From: Desulfoscipio gibsoniae DSM 7213
Lineage (GTDB): Bacteria; Bacillota; Desulfotomaculia; Desulfotomaculales; Desulfallaceae
Length of the DNA stretch: 64,000 bases
Assembly (NCBI RefSeq): GCF_000233715.2
Contig: NC_021184.1
Location: forward strand, 2,814,001-2,878,000
Reading direction: 5' to 3'
This document shows positions 42,913 to 52,968 of this stretch, one piece after another. The position numbers were made by a program, and so were the translations under genes. Each line of letters starts with the position of its first letter. Within the stretch, counting starts at the first letter, position 1. The notes beneath the pieces were generated by a model. It saw only the letters and a list, made by a program, of their open reading frames with translations, made no database searches and was not told the DNA's origin.

Positions 42913-44999
42913 CAGCCTATATGATAAAAGTTGCTATTCTCTTTGTTATAGCGTTCCAGGGTAAGCCTCAGCAAGTGATACTCCCCTGCCCTTAATTCAG
43001 GATCTTTACTGATTAATGCCATCGCCCAGCGGCGGGCCGACCTGAGTAAATCACGGTCTCTTATTATATTCGCTAACCTGAATTCGGGCATACCGGATTG
43101 TCTAACACCTGCCATATCGCCCGGCCCCCGAATCTGCAGATCTTTTTCCGCCAGATAAAACCCGTCCTGGCTGGCCTTCATAGCCTTGATACGCTCCGCC
43201 GCCTCACGGGAGCGCAGCCGGGCCGATAATATACAGTGGGCCTGGCCGCCACCCCGACCCACTCGTCCTCTCAACTGGTGCAGCTGAGCCAAACCAAACC
43301 GGTCGGCATCAACAATTACCATCACACTGGCATTGGGCACATCAACCCCTACTTCAATTACGGTGGTACTGACCAGCACATCCACTTGCCCGGCCCGGAA
43401 TTGCTGCATCACCAGCTCCTTTTCGGATCTTTTCATACGCCCGTGCAGCAAAGCCACCCGGCACCCGCGCAGTTCACCTTCAACCAACTGTTGGTACAAA
43501 TCCACCGCAGCCTGCAGATCCAGTTTCTCTGATTCCTCCACCAGCGGACAGACCACATAAGCCTGGCGGCCTTCGGCGACCTGCCGGGCTACAAATATGA
43601 ACACCCGGGGCAACTCTCCGGGGGCAACATAATAAGTGCGCACGGGTTGTCGGCCAGGGGGGAGGGCGTCAATTACAGAGATATCCAAATCGCCGTAAAC
43701 CGTCATGGACAAGGTGCGCGGTATGGGGGTGGCGGTCATAATCAATAAATCCGGATATACACCTTTTTCTTGCAGACTAGCCCGCTGCCTTACCCCAAAG
43801 CGATGCTGCTCGTCAATTATCACCACCGCCAGCTTTTTAAATTCAACATCCCCTTGCAACAATGCCTGGGTACCCACAATAATGGATATTTTTCCTGTGG
43901 CTATTTGCTCCAGCAGTGCCCGTCGCTCCTTTACCGGCATGCCACCGCTTAACAGAGCCACTTGCACACCCAGCGGAGACAGGGAACGGTTCAACGACAG
44001 GTAATGCTGTTCAGCCAGCACCTCGGTGGGTGCCATAAGCGCCCCCTGCAAACCGTTCTCCACCGCCCGCAGCAACGTCAATACCGCCACAACTGTTTTA
44101 CCCGAACCCACATCGCCCTGTAACAACCTGTTCATGGGATATGGGCTATCCATATCAGTCATAATTTCATCCACTACCCGGCTCTGGGCAGCGGTAAGCG
44201 AAAAACCCAGGCCGGCGATATATTTATTAATAAGTTCGCTGATCACCCCATAGCTGTGTTTCTTTTTCACCCGCATTATATTACGACGCAGCAAGGCCAA
44301 TTGCAGCTGGAATAAAAACAGTTCTTCAAAAATAAAACGCCGCCTGGCTTGTTCAGCCAGAGCACGGGTATCCGGAAAATGCACCTGTTTCAGTGCCTCG
44401 GGCAGGACCATTAGACCCTCTTTATCCAGCAACCTGCGGGGCAAAAACTCCCGGTAGCTTAGATACCACTGTTCCAAAGCCGCGTGCACAAAAGTGCGCA
44501 GCATCCGCTGGCTAACTCCACTGGTAGACGGGTAAACCGGGACAATCCGCCCGGCATGTATTGAGTCGCTATCACCAGTAATTATTTCGTAATCCTGCAC
44601 CTGTATCTCATGATTACCAAAACTATTGTTTAATTTTCCACTTATGTACAAACGAGTACCGGGTTTTAATAATTTTTTGATATGAAACTGGTTAAACCAA
44701 ACTGCATAAAAAACTCCCCGGGTACATTCCATCACTGCCTTGGTTATGGTCAGTTTTTTACGAGTTTTATTTTCTTGAGAGCTTATCACCTTACCCAAGA
44801 CAGTTACTATTTCACCGGAGTGCCTATCAAAAGGAGAAATAAGCTGACTCCGGTCCATATATTCCCTGGGAAAATGATACAGCAAGTCATGCACAGTATA
44901 CAATTTTAGCCGGGCCAACTGCTCGGCCCGGCGGGGACCAATCATTTTTACGTCCTTTACCTGAGTCTCAAGGGGATTTTTGGCAGCCATGTTACTCAT
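42912..44999 (-). CDS. recG: ATP-dependent DNA helicase RecG
   Basis: 695 residues. The N-terminal wedge domain binds branched DNA (VKMIGPRRAEQLARLKLYTV, YHFPREYMDRS). Helicase motifs follow: LLQGDVGSGKTVVAVLTLL near 290-308, IIDEQHRFGVRQR, MTATPIPRTLSMTVYGDLD, then STTVIEVGVDVPNA and QLHQLRGRVGRGG. RecG remodels stalled replication forks. GGAGAG precedes the ATG. It diverges from rpmB, a very common neighbour of recG in Firmicutes. Confidence 0.97.
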   Translation of the reverse strand: MSNMAAKNPLETQVKDVKMIGPRRAEQLARLKLYTVHDLLYHFPREYMDRSQLISPFDRHSGEIVTVLGKVISSQENKTRKKLTITKAVMECTRGVFYAVWFNQFHIKKLLKPGTRLYISGKLNNSFGNHEIQVQDYEIITGDSDSIHAGRIVPVYPSTSGVSQRMLRTFVHAALEQWYLSYREFLPRRLLDKEGLMVLPEALKQVHFPDTRALAEQARRRFIFEELFLFQLQLALLRRNIMRVKKKHSYGVISELINKYIAGLGFSLTAAQSRVVDEIMTDMDSPYPMNRLLQGDVGSGKTVVAVLTLLRAVENGLQGALMAPTEVLAEQHYLSLNRSLSPLGVQVALLSGGMPVKERRALLEQIATGKISIIVGTQALLQGDVEFKKLAVVIIDEQHRFGVRQRASLQEKGVYPDLLIMTATPIPRTLSMTVYGDLDISVIDALPPGRQPVRTYYVAPGELPRVFIFVARQVAEGRQAYVVCPLVEESEKLDLQAAVDLYQQLVEGELRGCRVALLHGRMKRSEKELVMQQFRAGQVDVLVSTTVIEVGVDVPNASVMVIVDADRFGLAQLHQLRGRVGRGGGQAHCILSARLRSREAAERIKAMKASQDGFYLAEKDLQIRGPGDMAGVRQSGMPEFRLANIIRDRDLLRSARRWAMALISKDPELRAGEYHLLRLTLERYNKENSNFYHIG

Positions 45000-45058
45000 T
45001 AAATATATCTCTCCAAATCATGATTTCATCATTATTAGTATCACCGCTCAAGCTTTTC

Positions 45059-45087
45059 TTGCGCAGCTTGCCGATATCTGATATTAT
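45059..45087 (+). promoter_or_regulatory. Sigma-A promoter of rpmB
   Basis: TTGCGC (45059-45064), a 17-base spacer and TATTAT (45082-45087), 33 bases before the rpmB start. Confidence 0.5.
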
Positions 45088-45119
45088 ATATGAGTGTTGT
45101 AAAGGAGGAGGTGTTGACT

Positions 45120-45311
45120 ATGGCCAGGAAATGCGAAATTTGTGGTAAAGGTGTTGTTGTAGGCATGAAAATCAGCCACTCCCACATCCGCACCAAAAAA
45201 ACCTGGGCACCCAACCTGCAGAGGGTTAAAGCTATTGTAAATGGCACACCACGTAGAATAATGGTTTGTACCAGGTGCCTCCGCAGCGGTAAGGTACAGC
45301 GGGCCATATAA
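45120..45311 (+). CDS. rpmB: 50S ribosomal protein L28
   Basis: 63 residues from the ATG at 45120 behind AAAGGAGGAGG. The sequence begins MARKCEICGKGVVVG and has a second pair CTRCLRSGKV, so it is the zinc-binding (C+) form, as is L32 in this genome. HSHIRTKKTWAPNLQRV is the L28 core. It is a single gene with its own promoter and terminator. Confidence 0.96.
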   Translation: MARKCEICGKGVVVGMKISHSHIRTKKTWAPNLQRVKAIVNGTPRRIMVCTRCLRSGKVQRAI

Positions 45312-45342
45312 TACTACGCATAAAAACCAAGGCTAAGACAAC

Positions 45343-45365
45343 AAAACGGCGCAAGCCGTTTTTTA
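45343..45365 (+). terminator. Terminator of rpmB
   Basis: Arms AAAACGGC and GCCGTTTT around GCAA, followed by TT. Confidence 0.85.
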
Positions 45366-45404
45366 CTTTATTTGTCCACATTAAGAACTTATTAATTTTA
45401 AATT

Positions 45405-45434
45405 GTGCTGTCGGTAATAAGGTACCGACAGCAC
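45405..45434 (-). terminator. Terminator of the rib operon
   Basis: Perfect 12-base arms GTGCTGTCGGTA and TACCGACAGCAC with a six-base loop, just beyond the stop codon of the last gene of the minus-strand operon. Confidence 0.8.
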
Positions 45435-45440
45435 TAGTGT

Positions 45441-46481
45441 TTATATAATTCTTTGCAGCCGTGGCGCATCGGTTAGCCCGGGGATGCGGCCCCGCTTGGC
45501 CACTGGCTGACCATTAATTTCTTTAATATCCATGGTCATATCAATGGCCGCGGCCCCCGATATATAACTTCCCACTCCAAAGGCATCTGCACCGGCGGTG
45601 ATCAATATGGTTATGCGCTCGGGGGTAATGCCGCCGGACACAAATATTTTCACTTGTGGATACCCGGCTTGCCTCAGGCGGGCTTTCACTTCCCGCACCA
45701 AACCTGGAGTAACACCACCGCGCTCGCTGGCAGTGTCCAGCCTGATACCCTGCAATTTATCTCCCAGGGCCTCCGTTAACCGGAGTGACTCCTCCACTTC
45801 ATCCTTGAATGTATCCACAAGTATAATTACCGGCGCTTCCGGGGGCATGGTTTGCTGGTAAACCCGGGCCACTTCCACCGTATCCCCCACAATCAACATT
45901 ACGGCGTGGGGCACCGTGCCCCGGGGCTCTTGCCCGGCCAGCTTGGCCCCCAGTATACAGCTGGCACCGTCAGCACCGCCGATGATGGCTGCTCTTTCCA
46001 TCACAGGTGCCACCGCCGGGTGCACGTGGCGGGCACCGAAACTAATCATCGGATAGTCACCTGCCGCCTCCCTGCACCTGCGAGCCGCGGTGGCCCAACC
46101 GCTGGAGCTGGCCAGCATGCCCAATAGAGCTGTTTCATAAATTCCAAAGTCATCATATGCGCCGGTGATACGCATAATTACTTCCTTTTCTTCAATCTCA
46201 GACCCTTCAGGCATAGCCCACACTTCCACCGGCAGTCCGGTTAGCAGGTTTTTAACTTCTTCCACACCAGCCAAAATACCCGGCCGGCCTGCAAAAACCT
46301 CAGCAGTCACGGGAGTCCGGTCCAAACCCATGTGTCTTAATAATTCCCTGGTGCGGATAAAATATATATCGGTTGTCAAACCCTGAACGATTTCATCCTG
46401 GTTGGCTGAAAACAACCGCTGGTTATAAGATACCTTGTGCGCCAAAACTTCAGCCATATTTTGCAGTGTTTGTCTTTTCAT
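45441..46481 (-). CDS. Nicotinate phosphoribosyltransferase
   Basis: 346 residues from the ATG at 46481; a GTG four codons earlier overlaps the ribH stop and is an alternative. The TIM-barrel enzyme shows LTTDIYFIRTRELLRHMG at the start, the SFGARHVHPAVAPVMERA loop near 148-165, DTFKDEVEESLRL, GIRLDTASERGG and FVSGGITPERI, as in the shorter clostridial/archaeal nicotinate phosphoribosyltransferases. It converts nicotinate and PRPP to nicotinate mononucleotide in NAD salvage. It ends the riboflavin operon, an unusual place that could put NAD salvage under the FMN riboswitch. There is no obvious promoter of its own. Confidence 0.88.
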   Translation of the reverse strand: MKRQTLQNMAEVLAHKVSYNQRLFSANQDEIVQGLTTDIYFIRTRELLRHMGLDRTPVTAEVFAGRPGILAGVEEVKNLLTGLPVEVWAMPEGSEIEEKEVIMRITGAYDDFGIYETALLGMLASSSGWATAARRCREAAGDYPMISFGARHVHPAVAPVMERAAIIGGADGASCILGAKLAGQEPRGTVPHAVMLIVGDTVEVARVYQQTMPPEAPVIILVDTFKDEVEESLRLTEALGDKLQGIRLDTASERGGVTPGLVREVKARLRQAGYPQVKIFVSGGITPERITILITAGADAFGVGSYISGAAAIDMTMDIKEINGQPVAKRGRIPGLTDAPRLQRII

Positions 46482-46489
46482 CGCCGCTG

Positions 46490-46960
46490 TCACACCTCAA
46501 GCGCCCTGCTTAAATTGGCCATTTCAATGGCAGTTACCGCAGAGTCCCAACCCTTGTTGCCCGCCTTGGTACCTGCCCGTTCAATAGCCTGCTCAATGGT
46601 ATCAGTAGTGACAACCCCAAAAATAGTTGGTATACCGGTATCAAGACCTACCTTGGCCACACCCTTGGACACCTCGGCGGCCACATAATCAAAATGCGGG
46701 GTGGCACCACGGATCACCGCACCGAGGCAAATCACCGCGTCATATTTGGCCATGTTTACCATACGGCGGGCCACCATGGGTATTTCAAAAGCCCCGGGCA
46801 CCCAGGCCACTTCCACATCTTGTTCGGCTACCCCATGGCGGTACAAAGCATCCAGAGCGCCGGTAAGCAATTTATTAGTGATGAATTCATTGAAACGTCC
46901 TACCACAATACCGAACTTTAGGCCCTGTCCCACCAGGTGTCCTTCATAAAACTTTGGCAA
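46490..46960 (-). CDS. ribH: 6,7-dimethyl-8-ribityllumazine synthase
   Basis: 156 residues from a TTG (46960; another TTG directly precedes it) behind GAGGAG. Starting there gives the family's [20 protein letters not shown]. Also seen are [41 protein letters not shown] with the catalytic His, and [17 protein letters not shown]. It joins dihydroxybutanone phosphate with the ribityl pyrimidine to form lumazine, the substrate of RibE. Confidence 0.95.
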   Translation of the reverse strand: MPKFYEGHLVGQGLKFGIVVGRFNEFITNKLLTGALDALYRHGVAEQDVEVAWVPGAFEIPMVARRMVNMAKYDAVICLGAVIRGATPHFDYVAAEVSKGVAKVGLDTGIPTIFGVVTTDTIEQAIERAGTKAGNKGWDSAVTAIEMANLSRALEV

Positions 46961-47034
46961 CAAAGATCCTCTCCTCACGTAATAAGTTGTTGTATGCATT
47001 TTAAACATCTTTTATATTTTAGCAAGCTTTGCAA

Positions 47035-48255
47035 TTAGGAAGATTTCTTATTCACATCTTCAATCGATAACAAATGCCCAAGCTTATGCTTTTTAGTGCT
47101 TAGGTAAAATTTATTTTCCCGCCCGGGGCAGATCTCAATGGGCACCCGGCCGACCACCTGCAGGCCGTGTCCTTCCAAGCCCGCTATTTTTCTGGGGTTA
47201 TTGGTCATCAGTCTAATCTTTTGCAAACCTAAATCAGCCAGTATCTGGGCACCAATACCATAATCCCGCAAATCGGCGGGAAAACCCAATGCCTCGTTGG
47301 CTTCCACTGTATCCTTACCCTGATCTTGTAATTTATAAGCTCTGATTTTATTCAGCAGGCCTATTCCCCGGCCCTCCTGCCTCATATACAGCAGCACACC
47401 GGCACCCTCCCGCTCAATCATCTCCAATGCCCGGGCCAGCTGGTCACCGCAATCGCAGCGGGAAGATCCAAAAACATCACCGGTCAAGCATTCAGAATGT
47501 ACTCTGACCAGGGGTGCCTCCGCACCGGTTAAATCTCCTTTAACCAGGGCGATATGCTCTTTTTTATCCAGCAGGCTCTCGTAAGCCACCGCCACGAATT
47601 TGCCGTATCTGGTTGGCAAGTTGGCCGAATCCACCCGGCGAATCAGCTTCTCATGCCTACGCCGGTATTCAATTAAATCAGCAATAGTCACCAGTTTTAA
47701 ACCATGAGTTTGACAGAAATCAATTAACTCAGGGATCCTGGCCATGGTGCCATCATCTTTCATAACCTCACAGATAACCCCCGCCGGATACAAACCGGCC
47801 AACCGCATTAAATCCACCGCTGCTTCGGTATGACCGGCCCGCCGCAGCACACCGCCCTCTTTAGCCCGCAGCGGGAAAATATGCCCTGGACGCCTGAGGT
47901 CCTCCGGTTTGGTATTGGGATCAATTAACGCACGCACAGTAGCCGCCCGTTCATGGGCGGATATTCCTGTTGTGGTATCCTTATAATCTACTGATACGGT
48001 AAAGGCAGTGCCGTGCGCATCGGTATTATGAGTAACCATGGCCGGTAAATCCAACTCATCCAACCTGGCCCCGGACATGGGCACGCATATCAAGCCCCTG
48101 CCATAGGTGGCCATAAAATTAATGACCTCCGGGGTAGCCTTTTCGGCTGCCATAATAATATCCCCTTCATTTTCCCGGTCTTCATCATCAACTACCACTA
48201 ACATTTTACCTTGCCTGATATCCTCAATAGCTTCTTCAATAGTGCTAAATAACAT
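47035..48255 (-). CDS. ribBA: 3,4-dihydroxy-2-butanone-4-phosphate synthase / GTP cyclohydrolase II
   Basis: About 406 residues from the ATG at 48255, eight bases after GGAAGG; an ATG three codons earlier touches that site. The N-terminal DHBP synthase has [32 protein letters not shown] and [20 protein letters not shown]. The GTP cyclohydrolase II domain begins near 205 and has [20 protein letters not shown] (zinc cysteines) and [11 protein letters not shown]. The fused enzyme feeds both branches of riboflavin synthesis. Confidence 0.97.
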   Translation of the reverse strand: MLFSTIEEAIEDIRQGKMLVVVDDEDRENEGDIIMAAEKATPEVINFMATYGRGLICVPMSGARLDELDLPAMVTHNTDAHGTAFTVSVDYKDTTTGISAHERAATVRALIDPNTKPEDLRRPGHIFPLRAKEGGVLRRAGHTEAAVDLMRLAGLYPAGVICEVMKDDGTMARIPELIDFCQTHGLKLVTIADLIEYRRRHEKLIRRVDSANLPTRYGKFVAVAYESLLDKKEHIALVKGDLTGAEAPLVRVHSECLTGDVFGSSRCDCGDQLARALEMIEREGAGVLLYMRQEGRGIGLLNKIRAYKLQDQGKDTVEANEALGFPADLRDYGIGAQILADLGLQKIRLMTNNPRKIAGLEGHGLQVVGRVPIEICPGRENKFYLSTKKHKLGHLLSIEDVNKKSS

Positions 48256-48298
48256 TTTTTTCATCCTTCCGTCGATTAATTGCAGGCAGCCACAATGC

Positions 48299-48967
48299 TT
48301 AAATAAATCCGTGTTCCGCCAACAAGTCTGCGGTTATTCCGCGCTGCACTGTTTTATCTCTTTCGTTTTCATTGCGCCCGGCAATACCCACCCAGCGTTC
48401 CACGTATTTACCAATCATATCACCTTCCAGGTTAACCCGGTCCCCCGGTTTCTTTTGCCCTAAAACAGTAGCCCGGGCAGTGTGTGGTATTAAAGACACC
48501 GTAAATGAATCATCATTATGGTCCACCACCGTCAGGCTGGTTCCGTCCACGGCCACTGAACCTTTGCTGATAATATAGCGCATTACCACAGGTGGTGCAG
48601 CAATAGTAATCAATGTAGCAATATCATGTTTTTCCATTCTGCTTATTGTCCCTACGCCATCAATATGACCGCTAACCAGGTGCCCACCCAACCGGTCCCC
48701 GAGTCGCAGCGCCCTTTCCAGGTTAACCCGGTCACCGGGCTGCAGCGCACCCAGGTTGGTTTTAGCCAGCGTTTCGGCCATTACATCGGCGGTAAACGCT
48801 CCCACATCATATGAGGTCACCGTAAGACATACCCCATTAACGGCAATACTGTCGCCTATCTGTACACTATCCATAATATGCCCGGCCTTGATCTTCAGCC
48901 GGGCTGAATCCGCACCCCGGCGCAGCGAAATCAGGCGACCCTTTTCTTCTACTAATCCAGTAAACAT
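48299..48967 (-). CDS. ribE: Riboflavin synthase (alpha subunit)
   Basis: 222 residues from the ATG at 48967. The first lumazine-binding repeat begins [18 protein letters not shown] and contains [16 protein letters not shown]; the second begins near 98 ([17 protein letters not shown]) and has [13 protein letters not shown]. The duplicated barrel is the mark of this enzyme, which converts two lumazines to riboflavin. It follows ribD in the same operon after only a base or so. Confidence 0.96.
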   Translation of the reverse strand: MFTGLVEEKGRLISLRRGADSARLKIKAGHIMDSVQIGDSIAVNGVCLTVTSYDVGAFTADVMAETLAKTNLGALQPGDRVNLERALRLGDRLGGHLVSGHIDGVGTISRMEKHDIATLITIAAPPVVMRYIISKGSVAVDGTSLTVVDHNDDSFTVSLIPHTARATVLGQKKPGDRVNLEGDMIGKYVERWVGIAGRNENERDKTVQRGITADLLAEHGFI

Positions 48968-48968
48968 T

Positions 48969-50081
48969 TCAATCACTCCGTTTAACTGCGTAACCTTCTA
49001 CACAAATATCTTCCCCATAACGATGCAACTTAATATCTTTTATTGGCAGCGCATCCTGCAAAGCGGTTATACCCGGGTCGCCTACCGGACCTGGTGCACT
49101 TTCACCTCCGATTAACTTGGGAGCTATAAACCAGTTAACTTTATCCACCAAATTACATGTAATAAACGAACCGTTGACCCGGGCACCCCCTTCCACCAGT
49201 ACACCGGTAATCTCACGCCGCCCCAGTTCATGCAGTAAGACCCCCAGATCAATACCGCCTTCGCCACCGGTCACTTCCAGTACCCGGGCACCGGCTTCCC
49301 TTAGCAGCCGCACCCTCTCGGGCGGTGCTCCGGGCGTGGTAACAATAATTGTGGGGGCTTCCGACGACTGGGTGATCACCCGGGCCGTTTCCGGTGTCCT
49401 CGCCTTGGAATCAAGTATTATCCTGACCGGATCTTTACCGCCACCCTCCGGTAACCTGGTAGTAAGGGATGGGTCATCAGCCAGCACTGTACCCACACCC
49501 ACTAAAATAGCATCATACCTATCCCGCAGCCTGTGAACAAATTCCCTGGCCGCATTACCGGTAATCCACTGGGACTCCCCTTTAGCAGTGGCTATTTTAC
49601 CGTCCAGGCTCATGGCGGTTTTCATAACCACGTAAGGCAAACGGGTGGTGATATACTTAATGAACACTTCGTTTAGTCGACGGGCATCTTCCTCAAGCAC
49701 GCCACAGTCTACATGCACGCCGGCTTCTGTTAACTTTTGGATACCCTTACCTGCCACCAGCGGGTTGGGATCGGTCATGGCCAGCACCACCCGTCCGATC
49801 TGTGCTTTAATAATCGCATCGGTGCATGGTCCGGTGCGGCCGTGGTGACAGCAGGGCTCCAGTGTAACATATAAAACAGCTCCCCCGGCAAGGTCACCCG
49901 CTTCCCTCAATGCATGCACCTCAGCATGCGGAGTACCTGCACGGGCATGATAACCTCTACCTACCACATGGCCATCTTTAACCACCACGGCACCTACCAT
50001 GGGATTGGGGGTAGTGCGTCCCATAGCCCTGGCCGCCAGCTCCAAAGCCATCTGCATATAATGTTGATCTCCGGCGTTCAA
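48969..50081 (-). CDS. ribD: Bifunctional pyrimidine deaminase/reductase
   Basis: 370 residues from a TTG with AAGGTGA six bases upstream. The deaminase domain has the zinc site HAEVHAL (His52, Glu54) and PCCHHGRTGPC (Cys77, Cys86). The reductase domain starts near 145 and has TRLPYVVMKTAMSLDGKIAT, WITGNAAREFVHRLRD, VGVGTVLADDPSLTTR and VEGGARVNGSF. It carries out two successive steps of riboflavin synthesis. It is the first gene after the FMN riboswitch. Confidence 0.97.
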   Translation of the reverse strand: MNAGDQHYMQMALELAARAMGRTTPNPMVGAVVVKDGHVVGRGYHARAGTPHAEVHALREAGDLAGGAVLYVTLEPCCHHGRTGPCTDAIIKAQIGRVVLAMTDPNPLVAGKGIQKLTEAGVHVDCGVLEEDARRLNEVFIKYITTRLPYVVMKTAMSLDGKIATAKGESQWITGNAAREFVHRLRDRYDAILVGVGTVLADDPSLTTRLPEGGGKDPVRIILDSKARTPETARVITQSSEAPTIIVTTPGAPPERVRLLREAGARVLEVTGGEGGIDLGVLLHELGRREITGVLVEGGARVNGSFITCNLVDKVNWFIAPKLIGGESAPGPVGDPGITALQDALPIKDIKLHRYGEDICVEGYAVKRSD

Positions 50082-50171
50082 TTATTCACCTTCTTTATCT
50101 GTAAAATGCAACATATCAGCTTACCACAACTATGATTGCCATGTTCCCGACGCATCACCTAGTGCGCAAAA

Positions 50172-50204
50172 CCAAAAACCCTGAAGAAATGTAATTCTTC
50201 AGGG
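50172..50204 (-). terminator. Riboswitch-controlled terminator
   Basis: Arms CCCTGAAGAA (50179-50188) and TTCTTCAGGG (50195-50204); on the minus strand TTTTTGGTTTT follows. It lies between the FMN aptamer and ribD. The CCCTGAAG sequence also occurs at the aptamer's closing helix (50383-50390), so an alternative pairing is plausible. Confidence 0.8.
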
Positions 50205-50271
50205 CAATAAACAAAAACAACAAGCACACTTTGTCCTTTAAAAGGCAAAATGAAGCCGCTGCACATTAAAC

Positions 50272-50393
50272 AACCTTCTCCCATCCAGACTTTACTGTCG
50301 GCTCCGGAATTACACCGGATCAGCCCTTAAGGGCTCGCGGGCTTAGAATATGACCTTACCGCCGGTACGGAATTTCACCAGTCCCTGAAGGTT
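50272..50393 (-). ncRNA. FMN riboswitch (RFN element)
   Basis: Read on the minus strand, the conserved RFN parts are present: closing helix AACCTTC/GAAGGTT (50272-50278, 50387-50393), the CAGGGACTGGTGAAATTCCG block, ACCGGCGGT, the CCCGCGAGCCC stem, and GATCCGGTGTAATTCCGGAG with CCGACAGT near the 3' end. FMN binding ends transcription of the rib operon in this class. A terminator hairpin follows 68 bases on. Confidence 0.95.
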
Positions 50394-50410
50394 AATATTA
50401 TTTTACGTTA

Positions 50411-50440
50411 ATTATATTGACATGCATTATGCATGTCAAT
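50411..50440 (-). promoter_or_regulatory. Consensus sigma-A promoter with embedded palindromic operator
   Basis: On the minus strand TTGACA (50439-50434), exactly 17 bases, then TATAAT (50416-50411): a full-consensus promoter. The spacer and -35 box form a perfect 25-bp dyad (50416-50440), arms ATTGACATGCAT and its complement around one base. A protein bound here would block the polymerase, giving the rib operon a control besides the FMN switch. The core ATGCATTATGCAT resembles the GTGCATNATGCAC core of the PadR elements. Confidence 0.75.
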
Positions 50441-50862
50441 ATTCATAATTAATTAATACAAATATCGCAAATTTTTATACTTTATAAATTCGTTCGGAAT
50501 AAGCTCCCGCCTCTGCAGTCGGAGGAGGCTTCACAATTTGATAATCATTATAAACTAGACAGTTAATAAACTTTTATGTTAAAATAAGTCGTATTGCGAC
50601 AACTTCTATTAACTGATCGATTTGCTGCCATACTACTTATCATTATTTGGATGCCTCGCATTAAGGCACTATGTGTCATATGACTACTGCGAAGAGTTTT
50701 GAACCCCACAATTAATATATTGTCGCACCGCAGGTACAATAGTTCCAACACGAAATGACAATTCTTTTATAAATCCTTCCGACCGTTTTTCCGAACACAG
50801 TTGTTCGTACATTATTGATATTTATTAGTATGATTAAATTTATATTTATTATGAAAGGCTGA
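50441..50862. other. Intergenic region between rib and opu operons
   Basis: About 420 AT-rich bases between divergent operons. It should hold the opu promoter, but no strong -35/-10 pair or clear BusR-type repeat could be assigned by eye. No gene is seen. Confidence 0.4.
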
Positions 50863-52071
50863 ATGCTGATGGCTAAAGTTATAGTTGAAGACCTGGTTAA
50901 AATTTTCGGCGACCATCCAGACCGCGCATTAAAAATGTTACAAGAAGGGAAAAGCAAAGAGGAAATACTGGAGGCCACCAACAACACAGTTGGTGTCTAT
51001 AACGTATCATTTCAGGTTGAGGCAGGGGAAACCTTTGTATTAATGGGCCTGTCAGGCAGCGGCAAATCCACTTTGTTGCGCTGTATCAACCGTCTTATTG
51101 AACCAACCAGCGGCAAGGTGCTCATTGACGGCGAGGAATTAACGGGTGTTGATGAAAATCAGCTCAGGGAAATACGGCGCCAAAAACTGGGCATGGTATT
51201 CCAGCGTTTTGCACTGTTCCCTCACCGCACCGTGGTGGATAATGTGGCCTTTGGACTGGAGATTCAAGGATTAAGCAAGGAAGAACGCCTGGCTAAGGCC
51301 AGCCAGGTATTGGAGGTAGTGGGATTAAAAGAATGGGAAAACAGCATGCCCGATCAGCTCAGCGGGGGCATGCAGCAAAGAGTGGGACTGGCCCGGGCGC
51401 TGGCCAGCGATCCCGATATTTTATTAATGGACGAGGCCTTCAGCGCCCTGGACCCACTGATTAGAAAAGGTATGCAGGATGAATTGCTCTCCTTGCAAGC
51501 AACATTGAATAAAACAATTATCTTTGTCACCCACGATTTGGACGAGGCGCTGAAAATTGGTGACCGCATTGCGCTGATGAAAAATGGAGCCATTATTCAA
51601 ATAGGTACCCCGGAAGAAATCCTTACCAGCCCGGCCAATGACTATGTGGAAAAGTTTGTCGAAGATGTGGACATGTCTAAAGTACTCACAGCCGAAGGGG
51701 TCATGAAAAAGCCCGATACAGTTATTACCTCTAAAGACGGACCCCGCACCGCCATGCGCAGAATGCGGGAAAACGGTATTTCCAGCATATTCATCGTCGG
51801 CAAGGATAGGCGTCTGGTCGGGCTGGTGATGGCGGATGATGCCCTAAGGGCGGCTGAGGCGCATAAAGAAACCTTGGATGATATTATCCTTAGAGATACT
51901 CCCCGGGTATCACCCGACACCCCGCTGACGGAATTAATTCCACTGGTGGCTGAAGCAAGGTATCCCATCGCAGTGGTTGATGAACAAAACTACCTGCGGG
52001 GTATTATTGTACGAGGTTCCGTGCTGTCCGGTATGATCCGAAAGGGGGAAAACGGAACCGATGCTGCCTAA
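50863..52071 (+). CDS. opuAA: Glycine betaine ABC transporter, ATPase with CBS domains
   Basis: 402 residues from an ATG six bases after GAAAGG. It has Walker [12 protein letters not shown] near 64-74, signature [15 protein letters not shown] near 166, Walker [14 protein letters not shown], and a C-terminal pair of CBS domains (about 280-395) as in OpuAA/ProV. The N-terminal [20 protein letters not shown] is typical of this branch. It powers uptake of glycine betaine or proline betaine. CBS domains sense ionic strength or bind cyclic-di-AMP in relatives. It overlaps opuAB by 11 bases. Confidence 0.95.
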   Translation: MLMAKVIVEDLVKIFGDHPDRALKMLQEGKSKEEILEATNNTVGVYNVSFQVEAGETFVLMGLSGSGKSTLLRCINRLIEPTSGKVLIDGEELTGVDENQLREIRRQKLGMVFQRFALFPHRTVVDNVAFGLEIQGLSKEERLAKASQVLEVVGLKEWENSMPDQLSGGMQQRVGLARALASDPDILLMDEAFSALDPLIRKGMQDELLSLQATLNKTIIFVTHDLDEALKIGDRIALMKNGAIIQIGTPEEILTSPANDYVEKFVEDVDMSKVLTAEGVMKKPDTVITSKDGPRTAMRRMRENGISSIFIVGKDRRLVGLVMADDALRAAEAHKETLDDIILRDTPRVSPDTPLTELIPLVAEARYPIAVVDEQNYLRGIIVRGSVLSGMIRKGENGTDAA

Positions 52072-52891
52072 AATATATATCGGGGAATGGGTTGACGCAC
52101 TGGTGGTCTGGGCCACCGATAACCTTACGCCGCTGTTTGACGCCATTGTGGTGGTCATACAATTTATTGTGGGTAACTTGACTTGGGCGTTAACCACACC
52201 TCCTCCCTGGGTAATCATTCTTTTATCTATACCTCTGGTATGGTATCTGACCAACTGGAAAACCGCCGTAGGCACGTCCCTTGGCTTGTTGCTGATATAT
52301 GATTTAAGAATTTGGGAACCCTCCATGAATACCCTGTCCATGGTGATTGCCGCCACCATTGTGGCGCTACTCATAGGCATACCGCTGGGCATTTTAACAG
52401 CCCGCAGTAATACCGCACATAAAATTATTATGCCGTTGCTGGATTTCATGCAAACCATGCCTCCGTTTGTTTATCTGATCCCTGCGGTGCTGTTTTTTGG
52501 CACAGGTGCGGTACCGGGTCTGATTGCTACGGTGGTGTTCGCCATGCCACCAGCCATCCGGCTGACCGGTTTAGGCATTCGGCAGGTACCAGTAGAGCTG
52601 GTAGAAGCTGCGGAAGCATTCGGTTCCACCGAATATCAAAAATTAGTCAAGGTACAGCTGCCCGTAGCCATGCCCACCATCATGGCAGGAATTAACCAGT
52701 GTATTATGCTGGCCCTTTCCATGGTTGTTATTGCTGCCATGATCGGGGCTGGCGGCCTGGGTTCAGAGGTTTTGCGGGGTATTCAGCGTTTGAATATTCC
52801 CGTAGGTTTTGAAGGTGGTCTGGCTATTGTGATTATTGCCATCATATTAGACAGAATTACCCAGGGTTTTGGCAAGAGGGGTAACCAGTAA
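52061..52891 (+). CDS. opuAB: Glycine betaine ABC transporter, permease
   Basis: 276 residues with about seven membrane helices. The binding-protein-dependent permease loop reads EAAEAFGSTEYQKLVKVQLP near 184-203, the EAA motif that contacts the ATPase. The opening GEWVDALVVWATDNLTPLFD is usual for OpuAB/ProW. It overlaps the ATPase gene by 11 bases and precedes the binding-protein gene by 77 bases. Confidence 0.95.
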   Translation: MLPKIYIGEWVDALVVWATDNLTPLFDAIVVVIQFIVGNLTWALTTPPPWVIILLSIPLVWYLTNWKTAVGTSLGLLLIYDLRIWEPSMNTLSMVIAATIVALLIGIPLGILTARSNTAHKIIMPLLDFMQTMPPFVYLIPAVLFFGTGAVPGLIATVVFAMPPAIRLTGLGIRQVPVELVEAAEAFGSTEYQKLVKVQLPVAMPTIMAGINQCIMLALSMVVIAAMIGAGGLGSEVLRGIQRLNIPVGFEGGLAIVIIAIILDRITQGFGKRGNQ

Positions 52892-52968
52892 TCAACAAAA
52901 AGATCTATAAGATAACAGCTGCATGTTTGTTCATAAAAAAGTATTAATTAAAAGGGGGAGATATAAAA

